DNA of 56,167 nucleotides, taken from assembly GCA_038229875.1 (NCBI GenBank), contig JBBROA010000010.1, positions 1-56,167 of the forward strand. Direction: 5' to 3'. The position numbers were made by a program, and so were the translations under genes. Source of the DNA: JALYUA01 sp038229875 (GTDB taxonomy: Bacteria; Acidobacteriota; Thermoanaerobaculia; UBA5066; Gp7-AA6). Under the pieces are notes generated by a model, which was not told the DNA's origin, did not search any database, and saw only the letters and a program-made list of their open reading frames with translations. This document shows, one piece after another, positions 24,647-32,328 of this stretch (position 1 is the stretch's first letter; each line of letters opens with the position of its first letter).

Positions 24647-25319
24647 CGCCCGACCCGCCTCTCCCGCGTCCGCAGAGCACCCTGTGATGCTGCAGCACCA
24701 CTTCGACTCACCGGCTCAGCAGAAGGACGCCTCGCAGCTCGGAATGTGGCTCTTTCTCGTGACGGAGATCCTTTTTTTCGGCGGCCTCTTCACCGTCTAT
24801 ACGATCTACAGATGGTCGTGGCCGTCCGGATTCGCGGACGCGAGCCGGCACATGGACTGGAAGCTCGGGACGTTGAACACGGCCGTACTGATCTTTTCCA
24901 GCCTCTCGATGGCCATGGCGGTCCACAGCGCCGCGGTCGGCCGCGTGCGCCGCATCATCCCCTACCTGCTCATCACGATGCTCCTCGGCGCGACCTTCCT
25001 GGCGGTAAAGGCGGTCGAGTACACGGAGCACATCCGCCATCACCTCTTCCCGGGCCCCTGGTTCCATTACCCGGGCCCGCACGGCCGGCCGGCGGAGCTC
25101 TTCTTTTCGCTCTACTTCGCGATGACGGGCCTTCACGCCCTGCACATGATCATCGGCCTCGCGATCCTGACGGTTCTGGTCGTGCAGGCCCGGAGGGGCC
25201 GTTACAGCGCCGCGTGGCACACGCCGATCGAGATGTCCGGCCTCTACTGGCACTTCGTCGACATCGTCTGGATTTTCCTGTTCCCGCTCCTCTATCTGAT
25301 CGGGCGGCACATCCATTGA
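24639..25319 (+). CDS. coxC: Cytochrome c oxidase subunit III
   Basis: About 226 aa with the subunit III helices: KDASQLGMWLFLVTEILFFG, FAMTGLHALHMIIGLAILTV and SGLYWHFVDIVWIFLFPLLY. I chose TTG 24639 because GGAGGAGG (24622-24629) lies 9 nt upstream and the frame overlaps the coxA stop by 8 bp. A TTG at 24630 sits too close to that ribosome binding site, and an ATG at 24687 would remove 16 plausible residues. The stop codon lies inside a 7-bp-period repeat (25315-25349). Confidence 0.93.
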   Translation: MADARPASPASAEHPVMLQHHFDSPAQQKDASQLGMWLFLVTEILFFGGLFTVYTIYRWSWPSGFADASRHMDWKLGTLNTAVLIFSSLSMAMAVHSAAVGRVRRIIPYLLITMLLGATFLAVKAVEYTEHIRHHLFPGPWFHYPGPHGRPAELFFSLYFAMTGLHALHMIIGLAILTVLVVQARRGRYSAAWHTPIEMSGLYWHFVDIVWIFLFPLLYLIGRHIH

Positions 25320-25349
25320 GCACTGAGCATTGAGCATTGAGCACGGAAC
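25315..25349 (+). repeat. 7-bp-period tract at the coxC stop codon
   Basis: Units attgagc, actgagc, attgagc, attgagc, acggaac. The first unit contains the coxC TGA stop codon. One of several such tracts in the window with different unit sequences. Confidence 0.7.
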
Positions 25350-25415
25350 AGGAGGAGACCCGTTGACGCGTCGAAGCCGGGTGAAAAGACCTTGAGCGCG
25401 AAGGAAGGGTCTGCG

Positions 25416-25736
25416 ATGGCCCACGGCGCGAACGCCGACCACATCGTGTCTGCGAAGAGTTACATCGCGGTGTTCGTCGTCCTGCTCGTCATGACGGCCA
25501 CGACGACCGCCGTGTCGTTCGTGAACCTCGGGCCCTGGAATACGGTGGTCGCGCTCGCGATCGCCTTCTTCAAAGCGGCTCTCGTGGCACTCATCTTCAT
25601 GCACGTACGCTGGTCGACGCGACTCACGCAGATCGTCGTCGTGGGCGGGATCTTCTGGCTGATGATCCTGATGGTGCTGACTTTCTCGGATTTCGCGACC
25701 CGAGGCTGGCTGCCCGTTTACCGGATGACGCCGTGA
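25416..25736 (+). CDS. coxD: Cytochrome c oxidase subunit IV
   Basis: 106-aa subunit with three helices: SYIAVFVVLLVMTATTTAVS, NTVVALAIAFFKAALVALIF and IVVVGGIFWLMILMVLTFSD. The motif FFKAALVALIFMHVRWS is characteristic of the prokaryotic subunit IV family. The start ATG 25416 has AAGGAAGGG 7 nt upstream; a TTG 24 nt earlier is a weaker choice. Last gene of the respiratory cluster. Confidence 0.9.
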   Translation: MAHGANADHIVSAKSYIAVFVVLLVMTATTTAVSFVNLGPWNTVVALAIAFFKAALVALIFMHVRWSTRLTQIVVVGGIFWLMILMVLTFSDFATRGWLPVYRMTP

Positions 25737-25759
25737 TGGGAGCGCGGGGGATTCTGCGG

Positions 25760-26764
25760 TCAGGCTCCTGATCCAGTAAGTCCCTGAGGGCTCAACCCCC
25801 GCTCCGCACCTTCGTCGCCAGCTCCTCCCGGATCTCCCCGATCCGGACCGCCGGGTTCGCGGGTCGCCATCAGGACGCCGGCAACGATCATCGCCCCTCC
25901 GACCAGGATGCGAAGGGACAGAGTTTCCTTCAGGACGAGAGCGCCCAGACAGACCGCGATCAACGTGTCCACGAGGGGGATCGAGCCGATCACGGAAACC
26001 GGGACCCTTGGAACCAGCCAGAAGAGGCCGGCGAAAGTCACCGCGGTTCCGAGAACGGAGAGGTAGAGAAGCGAAGCAAGGGCCGTCGGCGTCCAGTGAA
26101 TCGGCGCGCCTCGCTCGAAGAGGGCGGCGAGCGCTCCGAGAAACAGCGAGCCTGCGAGCGTCTGTGCCCAGACGTTCAGATCCGGAGGGACGCGCCCCAG
26201 AGACTTCTTGACGAGAACGTTCGCATAACCCGACACGAAGGCGCCGAATAGGACTAGCAGCCCGCCGACGAAGACGGGACCGGTATCGCCGCTCATCGCT
26301 CGAACGGCGGCTGGCGCTTCGATGACCGCCACGCCCGAGATCCCGATGACGGCCGCGGCGACGGTCCGCCGGGTCCATCGCTCCCCCGGCAGGAGCCGGT
26401 GCGCAAAGACGCCAACCCAGATCGGGAACGAGCCGAAAAGCAGCGCGGAGAGCCCCGACTCGATTCGTGGCGCCGCGAGAAAGATGGCGGCATACGCCAC
26501 CCCGATCTGCAGGAGCCCGGAGACGGCCATCGCTCGCCACTCTCCTCGCGTCGGAAGCGGGCCCGACCGCCGGCGGCAAGCGAGCGGCGTCAGCACCGCG
26601 CAGGCAAGTCCCATCCGCAGCGCGGCGAGAGTCAGGGGCGGCACGTCGCGAACGGCGACGCGGATGACGAGCCACGTCGAGCCCCAGACGGCGCAAAGGA
26701 ACAGGTAAACGGCAAGCGCGCGCCCGTTCAGGGCGGGTGCCGTCAACATCGAACGATGGGTCAA
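25760..26764 (-). CDS. EamA/DMT-family metabolite exporter
   Basis: 334-aa membrane protein with ten predicted helices in two EamA halves: FLCAVWGSTWLVIRVAVRDV-PPLTLAALRM at the start, and GGLLVLFGAFVSGYANVLVK to GGAMIVAGVLMATREPG at the end. Typical substrates are amino acids or other small metabolites; nothing here narrows it. TTG 26764 has GGGGAG five nt upstream; ATG 26749 is an alternative start. It converges on coxD with 23 bp between them. The last 25 residues are polar and probably cytoplasmic. Confidence 0.88.
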   Translation of the reverse strand: MTHRSMLTAPALNGRALAVYLFLCAVWGSTWLVIRVAVRDVPPLTLAALRMGLACAVLTPLACRRRSGPLPTRGEWRAMAVSGLLQIGVAYAAIFLAAPRIESGLSALLFGSFPIWVGVFAHRLLPGERWTRRTVAAAVIGISGVAVIEAPAAVRAMSGDTGPVFVGGLLVLFGAFVSGYANVLVKKSLGRVPPDLNVWAQTLAGSLFLGALAALFERGAPIHWTPTALASLLYLSVLGTAVTFAGLFWLVPRVPVSVIGSIPLVDTLIAVCLGALVLKETLSLRILVGGAMIVAGVLMATREPGGPDRGDPGGAGDEGAERGLSPQGLTGSGA

Positions 26765-26821
26765 CCTGGCTCCCCTTTCGATTCGGATTCGGGCGCAGAA
26801 GCCTAGCAGGCTGTGACGAAC

Positions 26822-26827
26822 TAGAAT
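26822..26827 (+). promoter_or_regulatory. -10 box of msrC, leaderless arrangement
   Basis: TAGAAT ends 6 nt before the ATG at 26834, and no Shine-Dalgarno sequence is present. Confidence 0.45.
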
Positions 26828-26833
26828 CGCGCC

Positions 26834-27349
26834 ATGTTTGCCTCAGCGCTCGACCCTTCGGCTCCGAAGGGTCTGCTCTACCGCGACCTGGCCGCCTCGG
26901 TCGAGGCGCTCTGCCAGGGAGAGCCCGATGCGCTCGCGAATCTCGCCAACGCGGCGGCCCTCGCCAACCAGGCCCTTCATGGCATCAACTGGTGCGGCTT
27001 TTATCTCCTTCGCGGCGGTGAGCTCGTGCTCGGGCCTTTCCAGGGCAGACCGGCCTGCGTGCGCATTCCGCTCGGCAAGGGCGTCTGCGGGACCGCCGCG
27101 GAGCGACGAGAGACCCTCGTCGTGCCGGACGTGCTCGTCTTTCCCGGGCACATCGCGTGCGATGCCGCGTCGCGATCGGAGATCGTCGTGCCAATCCTCT
27201 CGCGAGGCAGGCTCGTCGGAGTCTTCGACGTCGATGCCCCCGAGCCCGCGCGATTCGACGAAGAGGACCGCGCCGGGTTGGAACGATTCGTGAACGCGCT
27301 CGTGCCGTTGATTGCGTGGGAAACATGGATGGGAGAGGGAAAAGCATGA
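26834..27349 (+). CDS. msrC: Free methionine-(R)-sulfoxide reductase (GAF domain, fRMsr)
   Basis: Reduces free L-methionine-(R)-sulfoxide. The 171-aa GAF protein matches the family closely: INWCGFYLLRGGELVLGPFQ, GRPACVRIPLGKGVCGTAA, VVPDVLVFPGHIACDAASRS and EIVVPILSRGRLVGVFDVDAP. The three family cysteines are all present (PACV, GVCG, IACD). It overlaps the UPF0173 gene by ATGA. Together with msrP it gives the cell enzymes for both free and protein-bound methionine sulfoxide. Confidence 0.92.
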   Translation: MFASALDPSAPKGLLYRDLAASVEALCQGEPDALANLANAAALANQALHGINWCGFYLLRGGELVLGPFQGRPACVRIPLGKGVCGTAAERRETLVVPDVLVFPGHIACDAASRSEIVVPILSRGRLVGVFDVDAPEPARFDEEDRAGLERFVNALVPLIAWETWMGEGKA

Positions 27350-28062
27350 GCGAGACAACCGGAAAAGTGACCTGGCTCGGACACGCGGCCTTCCTGATCG
27401 AGACGGCGGAAGGATCGAGGATAGCCATCGACCCCTTCATCGAACAGAACCCGAAGTTCCCGAAGGGATTCGACTACGGCAAGCTCGACGCGATCGCCGC
27501 TACACACGGCCACTTCGACCACTTCGGTGGCGACGGCGTCGCGCTGGCAAAAAAGACAGATGCGATGGTCGTTTGCATCTTCGAGCTCGCGCTGTACTGC
27601 CAGAGCCAGGGGATCAACAAGGTCTCCGGCATGAACAAGGGCGGAGCGCAGACCGTCGCGGGCGTCGAGTTCCGGATGGTGCAGGCCGTCCATTCTTCCG
27701 GAACTTCGGCGGGGGGAGACCGCAACCCGCCTTCGGACCCCTGCGGTTTCGTGATGACGCTGCCGGACGGTTTCCGGATCTACCATGCCGGCGACACGAA
27801 CGTGTTCTCGGACATGGCCATCATCGGCGAGCTGTACCCACCCGATCTCGCGCTGCTCCCGATCGGCGATTTCTACACGATGGGTCCGCGAGAAGCCGCG
27901 AAAGCCTGCGATCTCCTCGGCGTAAAGCGCGTCATCCCGATGCACTGGGGCACCTTCCCGGCATTGACCGGAACCCCGGCGGCGCTCCGAGAGGAAATCG
28001 GCAAGCGGGGAGCGAAGACCGAGGTGATCGATCTCGAGCCCGGAGGGACCTGGCCGGCGTAG
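27346..28062 (+). CDS. UPF0173 metal-dependent hydrolase (metallo-beta-lactamase fold)
   Basis: 238 aa. The zinc-binding motif is THGHFDHFGG (HxHxDH), preceded by WLGHAAFLIETAEG and IDPFIEQNP; later ligands are in IYHAGDTNVF and VIPMHWGTFP. Closest to the YtkL/UPF0173 group, whose natural substrate is not settled. ATG 27346 overlaps the msrC stop, so the two are co-translated. Repeat copy 3 begins 57 bp after the stop. Confidence 0.9.
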   Translation: MSETTGKVTWLGHAAFLIETAEGSRIAIDPFIEQNPKFPKGFDYGKLDAIAATHGHFDHFGGDGVALAKKTDAMVVCIFELALYCQSQGINKVSGMNKGGAQTVAGVEFRMVQAVHSSGTSAGGDRNPPSDPCGFVMTLPDGFRIYHAGDTNVFSDMAIIGELYPPDLALLPIGDFYTMGPREAAKACDLLGVKRVIPMHWGTFPALTGTPAALREEIGKRGAKTEVIDLEPGGTWPA

Positions 28063-28118
28063 CGCCGGGAGAGAGAGGGCAGGCGGCAAGCGCTTCTCCC
28101 GGTCCCTCTCGGGCTAGG

Positions 28119-28332
28119 CCCCTCACCCGCGGTCATCGCTTCTTCACCACGCTGGCGAGTACGCTCGCATCGGGAGGAGTCTCCTGACCGAAGGGAAGGA
28201 GGAGCCTCCCGATGCGGGAGCCGCAGCGAACGGAGGGAGCAGGCCGGCGGTCGAGGCCGCATCCGGCCGAGCCGCCGGCCGGTGCGGTTCGCCGTCAGCG
28301 AACGGCAGCTCCCGCAGTGAGCGGAGGCGACG
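28119..28332 (+). repeat. Dispersed structured repeat, copy 3
   Basis: Stem sequences differ from copy 2 yet still pair: GCATCGGGAGG/CCTCCCGATGC (three compensated base pairs compared with CCCCGAGAGG/CCTCTCGGGG) and GGCCGGCGG/CCGCCGGCC. The outer stem GGGAGC/GCTCCC is as in copy 2. The last hairpin is imperfect here. The element ends GGCGACG at 28332, and the next three bases, TTA, are the stop codon (TAA) of the minus-strand SirB1 gene. Confidence 0.85.
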
Positions 28333-29496
28333 TTACTGCAGAGGCAACCGCCCCGAAAATCCCTCATCGTAGGTGTGGAAGTATTCGAGCGAGGGCTCCG
28401 GGTATTTCCAGCAGTAGTAGCCCGCGCCCGAATCGAAATCCACCAGCCACAGGCCCTTGATCACGGCGCCCAGCGACACGATTTCCCGGGCCCACTCGCG
28501 CACGATCCCCTGCCGCTCTTCCTCCGACTCGCCGCCCGATTCGCCGAGGCGCGCGTAGCGGAACACGGCGTCGGAGGTGATCTCCTTCACTTTCGGCAGG
28601 ACCGTCCGGGCCTCGTCGAAGCTGAAGATGCGGGTCTCGGCAGGCTCGGCTGAAACGAGCTCCGCTCCCTCGGACGGCAGCGCCTGGTCGCGCACGATCG
28701 CGATCAGCTTGGTGACCGCTTCGACGTCCTCTCCGACCGCCGAGGAGACGTACGTTTCGAGCGCCCGCAGCGCCTCCTCGGAGCGTCCGGCCTTTAAGAG
28801 CAGGAGCCCTCGCTCGCGCAGATAAGAGGTCTCGCCCGGATCGAGGGCCTCGGCGCAGTCGAGAGCCGCCAGGGCTTCCTCCACCATCTCGCGGCGCTCG
28901 TAGGAACGGCGCAGGTTGAAGAGCACGCGCGTCAGGATCGAACGCGTCGAGTCCGGCGAGAAGACTTCGGCCGGCAGCTCGACCGGGGTTCCGAAAATGG
29001 ACCCGACGCGCCGCGCCAGGTCGTCCATGTCGCAGAGCTTTCCGCCCTCGAACGGATCGAGAAACCGACCGGTCGGAAGATCCGGCCCGCCGACCACGAA
29101 ATGGCCGGGGAGGCCGACTCCGGTCAGGCGCAGTCCGGCACGGCGTCCGACCTCGATCACCAGAATCGAAAGCGTGATCGGCATCCCGCGCTTTCGAGCG
29201 ACGACGCGGGCGACGGAGGAATTCTCCGGGTCGTCGAACGAGTCGGCGTCGCCCTGGAACTTCTCCTCCGTGAAGAGGACGCTGCGCAGGGCGCGCTCCG
29301 CGCTCTCGCCCGCGCGCCGCGCGGAGGCGACTCTCGCCCCGAGCCGCTCCACTTCTTCGTCCGCAGGAGCGACGTGCTCGGTCGGATCGATGAGCTGGGA
29401 AATGAGCAGCGCGGCCTCGAACAGGTCGAGGACCGGGCTGGCGGCGGCCTCCCGAAACTTTTCCACGATGAATTTGCGACCGCTTTCGTCTGCCAA
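28333..29496 (-). CDS. SirB1/transglutaminase-like, TPR and DUF2203 fusion protein
   Basis: 387 aa from TTG 29496 (GGGGG a few nt upstream). The N-terminal SirB1 (transglutaminase-like) domain is visible as VARVVARKRGMPITLSILVI-EVGRRAGL and GVGLPGHFVVGG (Cys is not in its usual place). Helical repeats of TPR type follow (SYERREMVEEALAALDCAEA, LLLLKAGRSEEALRALETYV). The last 110 residues match DUF2203: FSFDEARTVLPKVKEITSDA, then AVIKGLWLVDFDSGAGYYCW-KYPEPSLEYFH. DUF2203 normally exists as a small stand-alone protein, so the fusion is notable. Function unknown. Upstream in-frame starts would run through repeat-like spacer and are rejected. Confidence 0.82.
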   Translation of the reverse strand: MADESGRKFIVEKFREAAASPVLDLFEAALLISQLIDPTEHVAPADEEVERLGARVASARRAGESAERALRSVLFTEEKFQGDADSFDDPENSSVARVVARKRGMPITLSILVIEVGRRAGLRLTGVGLPGHFVVGGPDLPTGRFLDPFEGGKLCDMDDLARRVGSIFGTPVELPAEVFSPDSTRSILTRVLFNLRRSYERREMVEEALAALDCAEALDPGETSYLRERGLLLLKAGRSEEALRALETYVSSAVGEDVEAVTKLIAIVRDQALPSEGAELVSAEPAETRIFSFDEARTVLPKVKEITSDAVFRYARLGESGGESEEERQGIVREWAREIVSLGAVIKGLWLVDFDSGAGYYCWKYPEPSLEYFHTYDEGFSGRLPLQ

Positions 29497-29572
29497 GTGA
29501 ATCCCCCGGTTTGAAGCCGTGAAAACCCTGTCGGCTTGATCCGTAAGAGACCCTATCGCAGCCGCGGGGGTG

Positions 29573-29614
29573 TTGAGATTCGCGTTGAGCGTTGAGCGTT
29601 CCGCGTCAGGCGCC
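29573..29614 (+). repeat. 7-bp-period tract upstream of the M20 hydrolase
   Basis: Units ttgagat, tcgcgtt, gagcgtt, gagcgtt, ccgcgtc, aggcgcc in the divergent gap between the SirB1 fusion gene and the M20 gene. Confidence 0.55.
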
Positions 29615-29703
29615 GGACGTGACGGTCGAGATCGATCCATCTTCCGTCCGCCTCACCCATCGCCCCTTACCTTCCCCTTACCCCCGACCTCTCACTGCCC
29701 TCC

Positions 29704-29709
29704 TATAAT
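29704..29709 (+). promoter_or_regulatory. -10 box of the M20 hydrolase gene
   Basis: Consensus TATAAT ending 7 nt before the ATG at 29717, with no ribosome binding site; suggests a leaderless mRNA. The -35 region is not recognisable. Confidence 0.5.
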
Positions 29710-29716
29710 CCCCGCG

Positions 29717-30880
29717 ATGTCCGTCGACGAGCTCCTCCGCCGATTTCCCGCGGCGGAGCTCGCCGGACTGATCGAAACCCGCCGCGACCTGCACCGCCAC
29801 CCGGAGCTCGCATTCGAGGAAACGCGGACGGCGGGCCTGGTCTTCCAGCGCCTCGCGGCTGCCGGCCTCTCTCCCCGCCGAGGCGTGGGCCGCACGGGCG
29901 TCGTCGCGGACTGGCCGGCGGAGGGTCCCCGCATTCTCCTCCGCGCCGACATGGACGCGCTGCCGCTGCAGGAAGAGGGCGGCGCCGGCTACGTCTCCGG
30001 GGAGGCGGGAAGAATGCACGCCTGCGGGCACGATGGCCACGTGTCGATCGCGCTCGCGGTCGCCGCCCGGCTCGCCGCCTCGCCCGGAAGCGGCCCGTTC
30101 CGCATGCTGTTTCAGCCGGCCGAAGAGGGCGCGGGCGGAGCGGAGGCGTGCGCGGCTGATGGCGTTCTCGACGGCGTCGGGTCGGCGCTGGGGCTTCATC
30201 TCTGGAACCAGCTGCCGGTCGGAATGATCGGCGTGAATCGGGGAGCGCTCATGGCCGCGGTCGACGAGTTTTCGATCGAGGTCGAGGGCCCCGGCGGCCA
30301 CGGCGCCGCGCCCCACGAGACAGCCGACACGATCGTCGGCGCGGCGCGAATCATCGACGCGCTGCAGGGGATCGTCTCGCGCGAGATCTCGCCCCTCGAC
30401 TCGGTGGTGATCACGGTGGCGAGCATCCACGGCGGGTCCGCATTCAACATCATCCCGGCGGTCGTGAAGATGACGGGAACTGCCCGCTCGTTCACCGAAT
30501 CGTCGGGGCGGGCGCTGCCGGAAAAAATGGAACGGGTCGTTCGGGGCACGGCCGAGGCGGCCGGAGTCCGCGCGCGCCTGAACTACAGGCGGGTCAACCG
30601 GGCAACCGTCAACGACCCTCAGATGGCGGAGCTCGTGATCGAAACAGCCAGCCGAATCCTGGGGCCGGACAGCGTCGACGAGGGGACGCGCACGCTCGGA
30701 GGCGAGGACATGTCCGTGTTTCTCGACCGGGTGCCCGGCTGCTTCTTCTTCGTCGGGTCGGCTCCGGAGGGCGGTCACCGCCCGCATCATTCGCCCCGCT
30801 TCGACTTCGACGAGCGGGCGCTCGCGATCGGCACCGTCATCTTCGAGGCGGCCGCGCGAGAAGCCGCGAAGAGAAGCTAG
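29717..30880 (+). CDS. M20 family amidohydrolase (hippurate/N-acyl-amino-acid hydrolase type)
   Basis: 387-aa di-zinc hydrolase that removes acyl groups from N-acyl amino acids or related amides. Family motifs: RRDLHRHPELAFEETRT, ILLRADMDALPLQEE, HACGHDGHVSIALAVA, MLFQPAEEGAGGAEA, the dimerisation-domain EGPGGHGAAPHETADT and the final HHSPRFDFDERAL. The catalytic Glu pair (AEEG) and the zinc-binding Cys/His are present. Cytoplasmic, no signal peptide. It stands alone with its own promoter. Substrate not inferable. Confidence 0.92.
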   Translation: MSVDELLRRFPAAELAGLIETRRDLHRHPELAFEETRTAGLVFQRLAAAGLSPRRGVGRTGVVADWPAEGPRILLRADMDALPLQEEGGAGYVSGEAGRMHACGHDGHVSIALAVAARLAASPGSGPFRMLFQPAEEGAGGAEACAADGVLDGVGSALGLHLWNQLPVGMIGVNRGALMAAVDEFSIEVEGPGGHGAAPHETADTIVGAARIIDALQGIVSREISPLDSVVITVASIHGGSAFNIIPAVVKMTGTARSFTESSGRALPEKMERVVRGTAEAAGVRARLNYRRVNRATVNDPQMAELVIETASRILGPDSVDEGTRTLGGEDMSVFLDRVPGCFFFVGSAPEGGHRPHHSPRFDFDERALAIGTVIFEAAAREAAKRS

Positions 30881-30948
30881 CGTTCGCCGGCAGTTCCCGG
30901 CTCGTCACCTCGCAGCTGAGCACTCACCACGGACCGGCGACAATTCCG

Positions 30949-32328
30949 TTGCTCACCCCACTCCTCCTCCTGTTCTACCTCGCGGGCGTGCTGGCGATCG
31001 GCTTTGCCTCGCGGCGTCGGGCCGGGAAAGACGACGCGTCCTACTTCGTCGCCGACCGGAGCTTCTCCACCTTCTGGGGGTTCATCGGGCTCTCATCGCT
31101 CACGACGGGCGGTTCGACCACGATCGCGCTCGCGGCGTTCGTGTACGTGCACGGGCTCACCGGCCTCTGGCTCGACCTCGCCGGCGCGCTCGGACTGCTC
31201 GCGCTCGGGACCTTTCTCGCCGGACGCGTGCGGCGCGAGGGCGCTATGACACTGCCCGAGATCGTGGGCCGCTACTACGGCGCGCGGGCGCGGTGGGCGG
31301 CCGCGCTTCTGGTGCTCGTCTCTGAGATCGTCTGGTTCGCGCTCCTCATCGAAGGGACCTCGGTCGTCCTTACGGCGGCCTTCGGGGTTCGGCCGCTCGT
31401 CGCGATCGTGGGATCGACCGCCGTGTTCGTGCTCTACACCTCTCTCGGCGGGCAGTTCGCGGTCGTGCGCACCGATCTTCTTCAGTACGGGCTCATGGCG
31501 GCGGGAATCCCGGGAGTCGCGTTCGCGTGCGCCTTCCTGCGGGTCCCGCGCTTTGGTCACCTGCCGGCGGGGTTCACGAGCTTCCCGTTTTCGCCGACGA
31601 TGCGGCCTTGGGACGTGGCGGCGCTACTGGTCCTGATCGGGCTGCCGCATCTCGTCGGGAGCGACGTGTACGCGAAGCTGCTGTCGTGCCGGGACGAGGC
31701 GGCCGCCCGGCGCTCGGCGCTTCTCGCGGGGGTATCCAAGCTGGTCTTCGGCGGCGCGGTGGCGTTCATCGCCCTGGCCGCCCGTGAAGCGCTTCCACCG
31801 GGAGATCCGGCTATGACGCTGCCCCGCGCGGTCCTGGCGTTCGTGCCGGGCCCGCTCGCCTCGGTGGTGGTTGTCGCGTTGATCGCGACGATGCAGAGCT
31901 CGGCGGACGCGGTGCTCCTGTCCGCCGCCGCGGTGACGACGCGCGACATCCTGCCTCCCCTTCTCCGCCGCCCGCTCCCTCTCTCGGCGGCGCGACTGTT
32001 CTCGCCCCTCTACGCGGCTCTGGGCCTGCTCGTCGCGCTCGCGATGGACCGGAACGTGATCCAGACGCTGAAGCTCGGCTACTCGATCTTCGCCGCGGGG
32101 CTGATCCTGCCGGTGCTCGCCGCGTTCCTTCCGCTGCGTCGCACCGCTCCCACGTGGGGCGCGATCGCCGCGATGTTCGCCGGCGGAGGCGTCGCCGCGG
32201 CCGGCCGGCTGTTCCCGCGTCTCGCCGGCGGCGCCGACCCTGTTCTCCTGGGGACCGGGGTGAACTTCGCCGTCCTTCTCGTGTCGTACGCGATCGACCG
32301 GGCGCCGCGCCCGCGGAGCGCCGCGTGA
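30949..32328 (+). CDS. Sodium:solute symporter family transporter
   Basis: 459 aa with about twelve to thirteen helices. SSS-family features include an extended first helix LLLLFYLAGVLAIGFASRR, the polar strip DASYFVADRSFSTFWGFIGL and SLTTGGSTTI (sodium-site helix), and late ALIATMQSSADAVLLSAAA. The substrate cannot be told from sequence. TTG 30949 is the chosen start; there is no ATG near the N-terminus and the first helix begins at once. It overlaps the MFS gene by GTGA. Confidence 0.87.
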   Translation: MLTPLLLLFYLAGVLAIGFASRRRAGKDDASYFVADRSFSTFWGFIGLSSLTTGGSTTIALAAFVYVHGLTGLWLDLAGALGLLALGTFLAGRVRREGAMTLPEIVGRYYGARARWAAALLVLVSEIVWFALLIEGTSVVLTAAFGVRPLVAIVGSTAVFVLYTSLGGQFAVVRTDLLQYGLMAAGIPGVAFACAFLRVPRFGHLPAGFTSFPFSPTMRPWDVAALLVLIGLPHLVGSDVYAKLLSCRDEAAARRSALLAGVSKLVFGGAVAFIALAAREALPPGDPAMTLPRAVLAFVPGPLASVVVVALIATMQSSADAVLLSAAAVTTRDILPPLLRRPLPLSAARLFSPLYAALGLLVALAMDRNVIQTLKLGYSIFAAGLILPVLAAFLPLRRTAPTWGAIAAMFAGGGVAAAGRLFPRLAGGADPVLLGTGVNFAVLLVSYAIDRAPRPRSAA

